A stretch of 64,000 nucleotides of DNA from Geminicoccus roseus DSM 18922 (GTDB lineage Bacteria; Pseudomonadota; Alphaproteobacteria; Geminicoccales; Geminicoccaceae). Positions 16,651-25,379 of this stretch are shown piece by piece. Location: NCBI RefSeq assembly GCF_000427665.1, contig NZ_KE386572.1:1343117-1407116 (forward strand), given 5' to 3'. The notes beneath the pieces are model-generated. The model was not told the origin of the DNA. It saw nothing but the letters and a program-made list of their open reading frames with translations, and did not search any database. Every line of letters starts with the position of its first letter. Position 1 is the stretch's first letter. The translations under genes were made by a program, and so were the position numbers.

Positions 16651-18822
16651 TCACAGCACGAGGATTGCATGGCCGGGACCATGGCGGCCGGTCACGGCAA
16701 AGGATACGTCGCGACCCTTGCCATGGATCTCGACGTCGAGGCGGGTGGTGCCCACGTCCAGGCCGCGGATCGTGATCCCCTGGAACCGGGTCGGCAGGTA
16801 GGGCTCGACGAAGCGGACCCGCTCCAGTTCGGTGTCGAAGGACATGCCGAGGCAGGCCTGCAGCAAGGCGAACGGCGCCGCCGCCGCCCAGGCCTGCGGC
16901 GCGCAGGCGACCGGATAGAGGGTCGGGCCGCGCTGGCCGCGGCGGCGAAAGCCGCAATAGAGTTCCGGCAGGCGCTGCAGGTCCATCCAGCAGGCAGCGT
17001 CGAACAGCGCGTCGACGATGCGCAGCAGTTCCGACTTCAGGCCGTAGCGCGCGAAGCCCAGCGCGATCAGGGCGTTGTCGTGCGGCCAGATCGAGCCATT
17101 GTGGTACGACATCGGGTTGAACCGCGCCTCGCCCTGAGCCAGCGTGCGCACGCCCCAGCCGGAGAAGGACTCCGGACCCAGCAGGACCTGCGCCACGGAC
17201 AAGGCGCGCTCCGGCGAGGCGATGCCGCCGAGCAGGGCGTGGCCGGCATTGGAGCTGATCACCCGGCAGGGACGCTTGTCGCCGTCGAGCGCCAGGGCAT
17301 AGGTGCCGAGATCCTCGCACCAGAACGCCTTCTCGAAGCGCTCCCGCAGCAGTTCCGCCTCCGTTTCCAGCCGAGCGGCGGTGTCGGCTTCGCCCAGCGC
17401 CAGGGCGACCTTCGCCAGCGCGCGCTTGGCGCCATAGACATAGGCCTGGACCTCCACCAGGGCGATCGGCCCCTCCGCCAGATCGCCGTCGGCATGGGAG
17501 ATGGCGTCGTGGGAGTCCTTCCAGCCCTGGTTGGCGAGGCCACTTTCGGAGGCACGATGATATTCGACGAACCCGTCGCCATCGGCGTCTCCCGGGCCGT
17601 CGATCCAGGCGAGCGCTGCCCGCAGGGACGGCCAGAGCTGCCGCATGAGGCGCGCATCGCCGGTCCGCTCGAAGTAGAGGCCGGCAAGCAGCAGGAATAG
17701 CGGGGTCGAATCGACGCTGCCGTAATAGAGGCTGAACGGGATCTCACCCAGGGCCGCCATTTCGCCGCCCCGCATCTCGTGCAGGATCTTGCCGGGCTCG
17801 GCATCGGCATCGGGGTCGGGGGCGGTCGCCTGGAGCGCGGCCAGCCGGCAGAGGACGCCATGGGCGATGGCAGGATCGAGCCAGAGCGCCTCGATCGCCG
17901 TCAGGATCCCGTCGCGCCCAAAGGTCGTCGAGTACCAGGGAATGCCGGCGTAGGGATAAGGTCCCTGCGGGGTGTCGGTGCACAACATGTAGAGATCGGC
18001 CGACGAGCGTTCGATCACCTGGTCGATCCGGTCGTTCGCGATGGTGATGGCGGGCGCGCGCGCCCTGGCCTGCAGGGTGGCGCGCCGCGCCCGCTTGATG
18101 TTCGCCAGGAACGGCCAGTCGTCCTCGTCCGGCTGCTCGCCGCAGGCGACGCTCACGAAGTGCGAGCACCGCCCGCCCGGCGGCAGGCTGACCTCGAACC
18201 GTGCCAGATGCCCTTCCAGGGCGGCAGGCCGCGGCTGGAAGTGCAGCCGGGTGCAGCGCTCGGCGCTGTCCAGGCCGAGATAGGCCAGGGTGACGTCGCT
18301 GTCGTGGTGGACGGGCTCGCGCCGGCTGCCCCTGGCTTTCCGCTGCAGCCCGCGCACCTCGAACAGGTCGGCGAAGTCGGCATCGAACCGGTAGGTCAGC
18401 GTGAACCGGACCGGGTCGCGGCCGTGATTGTGGATGGAGCAGCGCTCGTGCAGCGTGCCGTCCCAGATGAAGAAGAACCGGCTGAGATAGACGGTGTCCT
18501 TGGCGAGGCGGAGCTTGCCGTCCCGCATCATGTCCGGGTTGGTCAGCTCGACCACCAGCCCGGTATTGTCCTCGGTGATCTCCGACCCGAGAACCAGCGG
18601 CTCGGCGTCGTCGATGTCCAGGGACAGCCGGGACAGGTGGCGGGTGCCGTCGTGGAAGATGCCGTCCGGACCGCCCGCCGAGACCCCGATCTCCCCATGC
18701 GAATCGATCACCATGAAGGTGTCACCCTGCTTGAGGTTGCGGCGCGGGCGCGAGCCAGGGCCGATCGCGGCGATGTAGAAGGAAGTCTGGTTCTGGGTGG
18801 CGGTCGGATCGACGGGCAGCAT
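16651..18822 (-). CDS. Amylo-alpha-1,6-glucosidase / glycogen debranching-type enzyme
   Basis: 723 residues. An N-terminal beta-sandwich domain (about 1-240; TFMVIDSHGEIG, GIFHDGTRHLSRL) is followed by an (alpha/alpha)6 barrel: GIPWYSTTFGRDGILTAIEAL, GWKDSHDAI (likely acid residue region), and PMSYHNGSIWPHDNALIALG. This layout is that of bacterial debranching-type GH enzymes fused to the debranching N-terminal domain. It is followed 10 bases earlier on the strand by a GT4 gene, a pairing often seen in carbohydrate-storage or osmoprotection loci. Substrate assignment is by family only. Confidence 0.85.
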   Translation of the reverse strand: MLPVDPTATQNQTSFYIAAIGPGSRPRRNLKQGDTFMVIDSHGEIGVSAGGPDGIFHDGTRHLSRLSLDIDDAEPLVLGSEITEDNTGLVVELTNPDMMRDGKLRLAKDTVYLSRFFFIWDGTLHERCSIHNHGRDPVRFTLTYRFDADFADLFEVRGLQRKARGSRREPVHHDSDVTLAYLGLDSAERCTRLHFQPRPAALEGHLARFEVSLPPGGRCSHFVSVACGEQPDEDDWPFLANIKRARRATLQARARAPAITIANDRIDQVIERSSADLYMLCTDTPQGPYPYAGIPWYSTTFGRDGILTAIEALWLDPAIAHGVLCRLAALQATAPDPDADAEPGKILHEMRGGEMAALGEIPFSLYYGSVDSTPLFLLLAGLYFERTGDARLMRQLWPSLRAALAWIDGPGDADGDGFVEYHRASESGLANQGWKDSHDAISHADGDLAEGPIALVEVQAYVYGAKRALAKVALALGEADTAARLETEAELLRERFEKAFWCEDLGTYALALDGDKRPCRVISSNAGHALLGGIASPERALSVAQVLLGPESFSGWGVRTLAQGEARFNPMSYHNGSIWPHDNALIALGFARYGLKSELLRIVDALFDAACWMDLQRLPELYCGFRRRGQRGPTLYPVACAPQAWAAAAPFALLQACLGMSFDTELERVRFVEPYLPTRFQGITIRGLDVGTTRLDVEIHGKGRDVSFAVTGRHGPGHAILVL

Positions 18823-18832
18823 GACGGGATGC

Positions 18833-19951
18833 TCAGCTCATGTTGGCGGCGCGGGCCCCCAAAGGCAGGGCCGGCACGGCCGGTATGCTGGCACCATGCG
18901 GCCGGCGCGGCTTGACCCGGGGATCGGCCATGATGGCCGCACTGAACAGTTCAAGATAGTCGCGCGCCATCCGCTGCGCGGAGAAGCGCTGGACGAAGGT
19001 GCGCCGGACCTCCTGGCGGTCCAGGGCGAGGGCCGAGGGAAGCCTGGCCACCGCCTCCTCCACCGACCCGACCATCACGCCGTTCACGCCGGACTGGATG
19101 ATCTCGGGCACCGAGCCGGCCCGGAACGCCAACACCGGGGTGCCGCAGGCCATCGCCTCGATGACGACCAGGCCGAACGGCTCCGGCCAGTCGATCGGAA
19201 ACAACAGGGCCCGGGCATCGCCCAGGAAACGCGTCTTTTGCCGCTCGTCGATCTCGCCGATGAAGGTGACGTTCGGGCGATCCATCAGGGGTGCGACCAC
19301 CTCGCGGAAATATGCCGCGTCCACGGCATCCACCTTCGCCGCGATCCGCAGCGGCATGTTCACGCGTGCCGCGATCTCGATCGCCCGCTCCACCCCCTTC
19401 TCCGGCGAGATCCGGCCGAGAAAGGCCAGGTAGTCGCCAGCCGGCTGCATGGTTGGCCGGTGCAGGGTCAGGGGCAGGCCGTGATGGATCGTGGCGACGA
19501 AGTTGGCATCGGGCAGCGGCAGGCGCTGGTGGTCGGAGATCGAGATCAGGGGGTATTCGGAGAACCGCCGGTAGAAGCCGCGCAGGGACGGCAGGTCCTG
19601 GCGGCCGTGCAGGGTGGTGAACACGCGCGACGAGCGGCCCCGGAACAAGGGGAAATGGAAGCCGTCGACATGGAAGTGCAGGATGTCGAATTCATGCGCC
19701 CGCGAGGCGACCTCGTCCATCATCGCGAGGTGGCGCAGGACAGGATCCTCGTGCGGCTCGCTCAAGCGGAGCGCGCGCTCGACGCAGGGAACCAGCTCGG
19801 CCTTGGTGAGGGAATCGCCGGAGGCGAACAGCGTCACCTCGTGGCCCATGTCGACGAGCTGGTCGGTCAGCCAGGACACCACCCGTTCGGTCCCCCCATA
19901 GAGGCGAGGGGGCACGCTTTCGATCAGGGGGGCGATTTGCGCGATCTTCAT
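18833..19951 (-). CDS. Family 4 glycosyltransferase
   Basis: 372 residues, GT-B fold. N-terminal lobe KIAQIAPLIESVPPRLYGG with ERVVSWLTDQLVDMGHEV, C-terminal donor lobe YLAFLGRISPEKGVERAIEI, FIGEIDE, and the EX7E region PFGLVVIEAMACGTPVLAF. ATG at 19951 is chosen because the family starts with this strand. It is the first gene of the minus-strand group with the debranching enzyme and topoisomerase IB. Donor and acceptor are unknown. Confidence 0.88.
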   Translation of the reverse strand: MKIAQIAPLIESVPPRLYGGTERVVSWLTDQLVDMGHEVTLFASGDSLTKAELVPCVERALRLSEPHEDPVLRHLAMMDEVASRAHEFDILHFHVDGFHFPLFRGRSSRVFTTLHGRQDLPSLRGFYRRFSEYPLISISDHQRLPLPDANFVATIHHGLPLTLHRPTMQPAGDYLAFLGRISPEKGVERAIEIAARVNMPLRIAAKVDAVDAAYFREVVAPLMDRPNVTFIGEIDERQKTRFLGDARALLFPIDWPEPFGLVVIEAMACGTPVLAFRAGSVPEIIQSGVNGVMVGSVEEAVARLPSALALDRQEVRRTFVQRFSAQRMARDYLELFSAAIMADPRVKPRRPHGASIPAVPALPLGARAANMS

Positions 19952-20224
19952 GTCCGCTCTCAGAACAGGTCCGGAACGCTGCGGGCTGAAGAACCTTCGG
20001 TTGCAGGCGAGGTTCCTTGGGCTGACGGGCGCCGGTCCTCCCACCGGCCATCCTATCAGGATCGTGAAGATCGCGGCCGCCGATCCTTGGATCTATGCCC
20101 GCCGGTGGCGCATCCGGGCGCGCTGGCCCATGCTGCCGGCGAACCACAAGAAGACCCTCGGGGAGGGGTTGATGCCTCGAATTCGCTTTTCCGGCCCGCG
20201 CTGCCCTGCCGTCGGGACGGCTCC

Positions 20225-21142
20225 ATGAGCGCCACCACGCGCCCGGTCATCTGTCTTGGCGCCGCTGTCGTCGATCTGGTGTTTCAGCTGGACGCGATCC
20301 CGCGCGAGCCGACCAAGATCCTCGCCCGGAGCAAGACCCTGCGCAACGGAGGTCCTGCCGGCACGGGTGCGGTCGCCTGCAGCCGCCTGGGCATCCCCGC
20401 CGCCTTCTGGGGCAATGTCGGCGACGACGAGCACGGAGCGCAGACCCGGGAGGCGCTGCGTCGCCATGGCGTGGATGTCAGCGGGCTGAACACGCTCGAC
20501 GATGCCGCGACGGTCCTGGCCATCGTGATGGTCGATCCGACGGGTGAGCGGCTGATCGTGGCGCATGGCGCCGACATCTTCGAGCGGCCGGCGGGCCGGC
20601 TGCCGCTGGAGAAGCTCGGCAGTGCCGGCGCGGTGCTGGCCGACACCGCCTGGGTGGACGGCACGCTGGCGATTCTCGAGGCCGCCAGGGAGGCGGGCGT
20701 GCCCAGCGTGTTCGACGGCGAGGACAACCGCGACACCGGGCTCCTGCTGCGCCTGGCCAGCCTCTCCCGCTATCCGGTGTTCTGCGAGGGAGCGTTCGCC
20801 CAGGTTACCGGGAGCGCCGTGCCCGACGCCGCCAGCCTGCAGGGCCTGGCCAGCCGGCTCGGCCGCGATATCGGGGTGACGCTCGGCGAGCGCGGCTCCT
20901 TGTGGTGGATCGGCGGGACGCTGCTGCACGTGCCGGCGCTGCAAGTGGACTGCAAGGACACGACCGGGGCCGGCGACGTGTTCCACGGGGCGTTTGCCGG
21001 AGGGATTGCCGAAGGCATGCCGGTCGAGCGCGCGATCCGCTTCGCCAGCGCGGCCGCCGCCCTCAAATGCGCGGCCGGCAACGGCTGGGACGGGATGCCG
21101 GACCGGGAGACGGTCGAGAGGGCGATGGTCCGGATCGGATGA
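20225..21142 (+). CDS. PfkB-family sugar kinase (possible sulfofructose-kinase-like clade)
   Basis: 305 residues, ribokinase fold: VICLGAAVVDLVFQLDAI, the substrate-binding GGPAGTGAVACSRLG, and the catalytic/anion-hole DTTGAGDVFHGAFAGG. Several segments (VLADTAWVDG, RFASAAAALKC, the closing GMPD) recall E. coli YihV, the sulfofructose kinase, from memory of that protein. Convergent with an aldolase-like gene and near a GntR regulator, so a sugar phosphorylation-cleavage route is likely. The exact sugar cannot be told. Confidence 0.85.
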   Translation: MSATTRPVICLGAAVVDLVFQLDAIPREPTKILARSKTLRNGGPAGTGAVACSRLGIPAAFWGNVGDDEHGAQTREALRRHGVDVSGLNTLDDAATVLAIVMVDPTGERLIVAHGADIFERPAGRLPLEKLGSAGAVLADTAWVDGTLAILEAAREAGVPSVFDGEDNRDTGLLLRLASLSRYPVFCEGAFAQVTGSAVPDAASLQGLASRLGRDIGVTLGERGSLWWIGGTLLHVPALQVDCKDTTGAGDVFHGAFAGGIAEGMPVERAIRFASAAAALKCAAGNGWDGMPDRETVERAMVRIG

Positions 21143-21163
21143 GCGGGCAGCGCCGTCCATGAA

Positions 21164-21191
21164 AAAGGGCCGCCCGACCGGGCAGCCCTTT
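21164..21191. terminator. Bidirectional terminator hairpin
   Basis: AAAGGGC-C-GCCC (21164-21175) pairs with GGGC-A-GCCCTTT (21180-21191) across a GACC loop. The A/T ends give a U-run on either strand. It separates the convergent kinase (ending 21142) and aldolase-like gene (ending 21222). Confidence 0.75.
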
Positions 21192-21221
21192 CCGTTCGTG
21201 CTAAGGATGGATCCGGCAGGA

Positions 21222-22250
21222 TCACATCTTGAGGACGGCCTCGGTGATCTCCGAATCGGCCGAGAGGTCGCGCATCGGGCGGATGCCGGCCTTCTCCAGC
21301 TCGCCGTGATAGGCCTTCACCGCCTCGGCCGGGTTGGTCTCGCCGTCGATCACCGCCTTCATCAGCTTGACGATCGCCAGCGGATGCTCGGCCAGGTTGA
21401 TCTTGCGGCCGAACAGCACCAGGCGCGCACCGTATTTCTGCGAGGCGGCCAGCAGCTCGAACGTGTCGCGGGTGGTGCCGGCACCGCCGCCCAGGATGCC
21501 CACGATCAGGCGCGGGTCGTACTCGGCCAGCTCGGTCAGCGCCTTCGGGCCGTTGAACGGCATCTTCAGGAACTGCGGCTGGGCGATCTTCGGCACGCCG
21601 GCGATGGCGTGCAGGATGCTGTCGTTGACGAAGTCGCCGATCTCCTCGATCGAGCTCTTGTCGAAGCCGACGTTCGGATTGAACACCTCCAGGAAGTGCT
21701 TGAAGCCCCACTCCTCGGCCTCGGCGCGGAAGTCGCGGTAGTGGTTGAGGGCTTCCCGGTCCTGCTCCGCGTCACCGACAAAGGTCACCGAGTAGAGGCC
21801 GAGATCGGTCAGGGTCGGCGGGGTGCCGGGCTCCACGTCCAGGCGGCCGTACATCGCGTGCGGGATCTCGGCCGTGCGGAACGGCAGGGAGGCGGTCGCG
21901 CGGTAGTTGCTGTTGCGCGGGCCCTTGATCTCGGTGGTGTCGTTGGCGCGGATCGCGGTGCCGACCTTACTGCCCTCGAACAGGCCCTCTTCCTTGAGGA
22001 TCTCCAGCGTGGAGACCGAGACCAGCATCAGGTCGACGATGTCCTGGCGGACGATGTCGCGGATCTGCTGGAGATGCGCCTCGCGGGTCTTCCACTTGCC
22101 GGTCGGCTTGCCGTCGGCGCCGCGCACCGCACCCGGCATCGGGATGCCGCCGCCCATGTCGCCGTCCTTGGCGTCGCAGATGGCGAAGTCCTTCACGCTC
22201 GGATCCTTGCGGATCCGTTCGAGCTTCTCCTCCAGACGGTTGCTGGCCAT
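21222..22250 (-). CDS. Class I aldolase-like protein (DeoC/FbaB/LacD-like barrel)
   Basis: 342 residues predicted as a TIM barrel. VDLMLVSVSTLEIL, VGTAIRANDTTEI, FLEVFNP, PQFLKMPFNG (candidate Schiff-base Lys) and IVGILGGGAGTTRDTFELL (phosphate-binding loop) are in barrel order. ATG at 22250 has GGAG about 8 bases upstream. The family is seen beside sugar kinases and GntR regulators in Alphaproteobacteria and is usually only called a putative aldolase. Pairing with the PfkB kinase suggests cleavage of the phosphorylated sugar. Confidence 0.65.
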   Translation of the reverse strand: MASNRLEEKLERIRKDPSVKDFAICDAKDGDMGGGIPMPGAVRGADGKPTGKWKTREAHLQQIRDIVRQDIVDLMLVSVSTLEILKEEGLFEGSKVGTAIRANDTTEIKGPRNSNYRATASLPFRTAEIPHAMYGRLDVEPGTPPTLTDLGLYSVTFVGDAEQDREALNHYRDFRAEAEEWGFKHFLEVFNPNVGFDKSSIEEIGDFVNDSILHAIAGVPKIAQPQFLKMPFNGPKALTELAEYDPRLIVGILGGGAGTTRDTFELLAASQKYGARLVLFGRKINLAEHPLAIVKLMKAVIDGETNPAEAVKAYHGELEKAGIRPMRDLSADSEITEAVLKM

Positions 22251-22573
22251 GATCACATCTCCACTGCTTCGTTGAATTCCGTGCGGATCGGCAGACCCGC
22301 CGCCGCCGCGCCGAGACCGGAATCTCCGACGACCACGAGGTCCTTGCGACCGGTCGATCGTCGTCACGCATTTGCCTGCCTGCCCGAGGGCTTCCTGCCA
22401 CAGGAACGGTGACAGCGCGAGTGCAAGATGGCGACTTCCAGCAACATCCGGCAAAAAGCCGCATGATCCATGCTGCTACCCCCCTGAAGCTGGACGAGGC
22501 GCCGGCTCGCAGGTGACGGCATGGTGAAAAAAAGCCAATGCTGCGCCCGACGGCGCGGTAAGGGTGAAATGGC
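22251..22573. promoter_or_regulatory. Divergent intergenic region with candidate GntR operator
   Basis: 323 bases between the aldolase-like gene and the second FCD-GntR gene. An inverted repeat GCATG-ATC-CATGC lies at 22461-22473, flanked by GC...GC extending the symmetry. It resembles the GCAT-CC-ATGC repeat at 6799-6808 in the other GntR intergenic region. No coding frame with a convincing start was found here. Confidence 0.3.
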
Positions 22574-23290
22574 GTGGCAAGGGAAGTGGGCAAGGAGTTG
22601 GGCCGGTCATTGCGGCGAAGCGGCGAACTGCTCCAGCGTGTCGACAGGCCACGCTCCCTGGTCGCGATCGTGCTCGACCAGATCCGCGACCTGATCGTCA
22701 CCGACGGCCTGCACCTGGGTGAGCAGATTTCGGAGAACACGCTGGCCGAGCGGCTGGGCGTCAGCCGCACGCCCGTGCGCGAGGCCCTGCTCCGGCTGGC
22801 GTCCGAACGCCTGGTCGAAATCCAGCCGCAGCGCGGGACCTTCGTGTTCCAATGCGGCGCCGACGAGGTTCGCGACATCTGCCAGCTGCGTGAAATCTTG
22901 GAAGTGGGCGCGCTGGGCCTGGCGGTTGCCCGCGACCGGGAAGGCCTGCTGGCAGCCCTGGATCCCTCGCTCGAGGCCGCGGCCAAGGCGGACCTGCGCA
23001 GCTCGGCCGACTACCAGCCCTACGACCACGCCTTCCACGAGCTGCTGGTCGCCAGCTCGGGCAATGCCGAGCTGATCGAGGCCTATGGCAAGATCAGCGG
23101 CCGGATCCGGGCGATCCGCCACCGGATCATCCGCACCCTGGACCAGGTCGCCGAATCGCAGGCGGCCCACCGGACGGTGGTGGAGCATGTCCGGGCCGGC
23201 GACGACGCCCTGGCCGAGCAGGCCCTGCGCCATCACGTCTACAGCAGCTATCGAGGTGCCCGCGCCCTGGCGGGCGGCAGCGACGACTGA
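22574..23290 (+). CDS. GntR-family (FCD subfamily) transcriptional regulator
   Basis: 238 residues. Winged helix near residues 25-90 (LVAIVLDQIRDLIV, ERLGVSRTPVREALLRLASERLV, PQRGTFVF), then an FCD helical domain with ligand-site residues YQPYDHAFHELL and AAHRTVVEHVRAGD. GTG at 22574 is used, with AAGGG about 10 bases before it. Divergent from the aldolase-like gene, so it probably controls that gene and perhaps the PfkB kinase. Confidence 0.88.
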   Translation: MAREVGKELGRSLRRSGELLQRVDRPRSLVAIVLDQIRDLIVTDGLHLGEQISENTLAERLGVSRTPVREALLRLASERLVEIQPQRGTFVFQCGADEVRDICQLREILEVGALGLAVARDREGLLAALDPSLEAAAKADLRSSADYQPYDHAFHELLVASSGNAELIEAYGKISGRIRAIRHRIIRTLDQVAESQAAHRTVVEHVRAGDDALAEQALRHHVYSSYRGARALAGGSDD

Positions 23291-23302
23291 GCCGCCGGCC
23301 GC

Positions 23303-24199
23303 TCAGGCCTGCGAGGCGCGGGTGGACAGCCAGATCGCGGTGAAGATCATGGTCGCCGCGACCAGGTGCTGGAGCCCGATCGGCTCGCCCAGGAATATCC
23401 AGGCCAGGACGGCGGCGATCACCGGCGCCAGGTTCGCCAGCACCACGGCGACCGTGGCGCCGGCCGCGGCGACGCCGCGGTCCCAGCAGAGATAAGCAAC
23501 GATCGACGGGAAGATGCCTACATAGACCAGGCTGGCCAGCACTGGCGGATCCAACACCATGACCGGCTGGAACAGCAGCCACTCCGCCAGGAAGGCCGGC
23601 AGGAGCAGCAGGACGCCGATGCCGATCTGCGCCAGCAGCAAGGGCGTCATCGGCACCGGCGGCCGGGCGCGGCGCAGCACCAGCGTGTAGGCGACCCACA
23701 CCATGGTCGCCAGCATCATCACCAGGTCGCCTTGGGCGAACTGCAGGTGCAGGAGGCGGGACGGGTCGCCCTGGCTGCCGACCGCGACCACCCCGCCGAT
23801 CGACAGGAGCGTCGCCAGCACCGCCATGCCGCCCGGGAACCGGCGGTCGATCACGGCCTGGACAACCAGCACGAAGCTGGGCGCGGTGGCGCCGATCAGG
23901 AGCACGTTGACCGGAGGCGAGGTCACCAGCGCCGTGTAGAGCAGCGAGTTGTAGAGACCGACCCCCAGCACCGCCAGGGCCAGGGTCGCCTTCCAGTGCT
24001 GGAGCAGCACGTCCTGGTGGCGACGCAGCGCCCGGGCCGCGAAGGGCAGGAGGATCAGGAACGCCAGGGTCCACCGGCCGAAGGTCAGGGCCAGGGGAGG
24101 GAAATGTCCTGCGAGCGCCCGGCCGACCACGGTGTTGATCGCCCAGAACAACGGAGGGAACAGGAGCAGCCATCCGTCGCGGGGAAAGGAGCGGTTCAT
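23303..24199 (-). CDS. EamA-family (DMT superfamily) transporter
   Basis: 298 residues with about ten hydrophobic segments in two EamA repeats. Repeat 1 opens FPPLFWAINTVVGRALAG and closes VLVVQAVIDRRFPG; repeat 2 starts LVMMLATMVWVAYTLVLRR and ends AAVLAWIFLGEPIGLQHLVAA, the signature end of the family. Inner-membrane exporter of small metabolites; substrate unknown. Confidence 0.88.
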   Translation of the reverse strand: MNRSFPRDGWLLLFPPLFWAINTVVGRALAGHFPPLALTFGRWTLAFLILLPFAARALRRHQDVLLQHWKATLALAVLGVGLYNSLLYTALVTSPPVNVLLIGATAPSFVLVVQAVIDRRFPGGMAVLATLLSIGGVVAVGSQGDPSRLLHLQFAQGDLVMMLATMVWVAYTLVLRRARPPVPMTPLLLAQIGIGVLLLLPAFLAEWLLFQPVMVLDPPVLASLVYVGIFPSIVAYLCWDRGVAAAGATVAVVLANLAPVIAAVLAWIFLGEPIGLQHLVAATMIFTAIWLSTRASQA

Positions 24200-24206
24200 G
24201 ACCGCC

Positions 24207-24234
24207 GCCGGTAGCGCGTCGGCGTGCTACCGGC
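24207..24234. repeat. 9-bp hairpin between two minus-strand genes
   Basis: GCCGGTAGC (24207-24215) pairs perfectly with GCTACCGGC (24226-24234), 10-base loop, no T-run. It lies after the membrane trio (ends 24253) and just before the EamA start (24199), so it may be a factor-independent barrier or mRNA 3'-end structure. Confidence 0.45.
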
Positions 24235-24252
24235 AACTGGCCATGAGCGAGG

Positions 24253-24768
24253 TCAGGCCTCCTCGCCGGGCGGCTCGACCCGCAGCGCCTGTTCGGACGG
24301 CGGCTCCTTGGACGGCAGCTGCGGTTGCGGCAGCGCGTAGAACTTGGGCTCGCGCATGTCCAAGGTCGGCTCGAAGGGAAGCTTCATGCGCACGCCGGTG
24401 CCGTTCTTCATAGCCTCTTCCCAGGCGGTCTGCAGTTGCTCGGCCAGCTTCTGATCCCAGGGCAGCACGTAGGCGCGCGGCTCGGGATCGGCGGAGAACT
24501 GCAGCCACAGGAACAGCCCCTCGCCTTCGCGCATCTGCTGACCGAGCACCGTCGCCTCATCGGCGTTGCGGTGCCACCACTCCAGGCCCACCGGCTTCGG
24601 GCGGCTGAGGAGGTCGGCATAGGCGGCATAGCCGATCGGCAGGAAGCAGAGCAGCCCGGCAAGGGCGGCCAGCTTCACGACCGTCGCATGGCGCGACCAG
24701 AGGACGGCGGAAGCGAGGGCTGCGGTCAGCAGCACGGAAATCACGAACAGCAGGGTGAGGGTGGTCAT
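24253..24768 (-). CDS. Membrane protein of the ExbB-like trio, unknown family
   Basis: 171 residues, not recognised. Two N-terminal membrane helices (LTLLFVISVLLTAALASAVL and a second near VVKLAALAGLLCFLPIGYAA) are followed by a soluble domain with VGLEWWHRNADEA, LFLWLQFSADPEPRAYVLPW and EQLQTAWEEAMKNG, ending in a proline-rich acidic tail. ATG overlaps the preceding stop as ATGA (24768-24765). Third and last gene of the unit; the soluble domain may face the periplasm and bind the neighbouring exported domain, which is a guess. Confidence 0.6.
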   Translation of the reverse strand: MTTLTLLFVISVLLTAALASAVLWSRHATVVKLAALAGLLCFLPIGYAAYADLLSRPKPVGLEWWHRNADEATVLGQQMREGEGLFLWLQFSADPEPRAYVLPWDQKLAEQLQTAWEEAMKNGTGVRMKLPFEPTLDMREPKFYALPQPQLPSKEPPSEQALRVEPPGEEA

Positions 24769-25379
24769 GACTTGGTTCCAGAACGTAGCGGACGGAACAG
24801 CGTGGTGACGCTGTCCTGGATCAGCCTTCCCTCCTCGTCGAGGCGGAAGCGGAAGACCGTCCTTTCCTCGCCCTCCCGGTTCATGGCGACGTCGCTCACC
24901 AGGATCTGCTTGGAGACCTTGTTCTGGCCCTTCTTCACGCTGGTGACGACCTTGACTCGGATCGCCTGCAGGGAGGAGCGGTTGCGGTAGAGGTGGAGAT
25001 TGACCGTGTATTCTCCGGGCAGCAGGCCGCGGCTGTAGCTGACCTCGTAGTTCTGCTCGGACAGGTCCATCTGCTTGCCCAGGTCGTCGCGCAGCAGGTT
25101 GAACAGGCCGCCGCCCTTGTTGGAGTAGCCGACCGGCACATCGCCCGGCCCCTGCACCCAAAGGTCGACATCGGCGTCGAGATCGCCCTGCCAGTGCGCC
25201 TCGATCATCACGTTGCCGGGCATGCTCGCGGCGTCCTTGCTGGTGGCCGCCTGGGCTTCCGGCCGCACATGGGCCAGGACGATCATGACCACGGTCACGA
25301 ACCCGGCCAGCGCCAGCATGATGGTGTCGCGGAAGACCGTGTCGGCGGCGTCGTCCTCGCGTTCGTCAAACACGTCCAT
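24765..25379 (-). CDS. ExbD-topology membrane protein with DUF2135-like beta domain
   Basis: 204 residues. A short cytoplasmic N-terminus and one membrane helix (TIMLALAGFVTVVMIVLAHV, about 19-38) give the topology of ExbD/TolR. The rest is not the usual ExbD domain: DLDADVDLWVQGPGDVP and VGYSNKGGGLFN resemble the DLDLHV..P.G....Y pattern of DUF2135, a periplasmic beta sandwich, then SRGLLPGEYTVNLHLYRN. It starts inside the 3' end of the ExbB-like gene (14-base overlap). The most likely role is force transduction or gating with that channel subunit. Confidence 0.6.
   Translation of the reverse strand: MDVFDEREDDAADTVFRDTIMLALAGFVTVVMIVLAHVRPEAQAATSKDAASMPGNVMIEAHWQGDLDADVDLWVQGPGDVPVGYSNKGGGLFNLLRDDLGKQMDLSEQNYEVSYSRGLLPGEYTVNLHLYRNRSSLQAIRVKVVTSVKKGQNKVSKQILVSDVAMNREGEERTVFRFRLDEEGRLIQDSVTTLFRPLRSGTKS

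Noticed and set aside
15589-17700. Plus-strand frame of about 700 codons
   Set aside because: Antisense to topoisomerase IB and the debranching enzyme, both well recognised; composition typical of a high-GC shadow.
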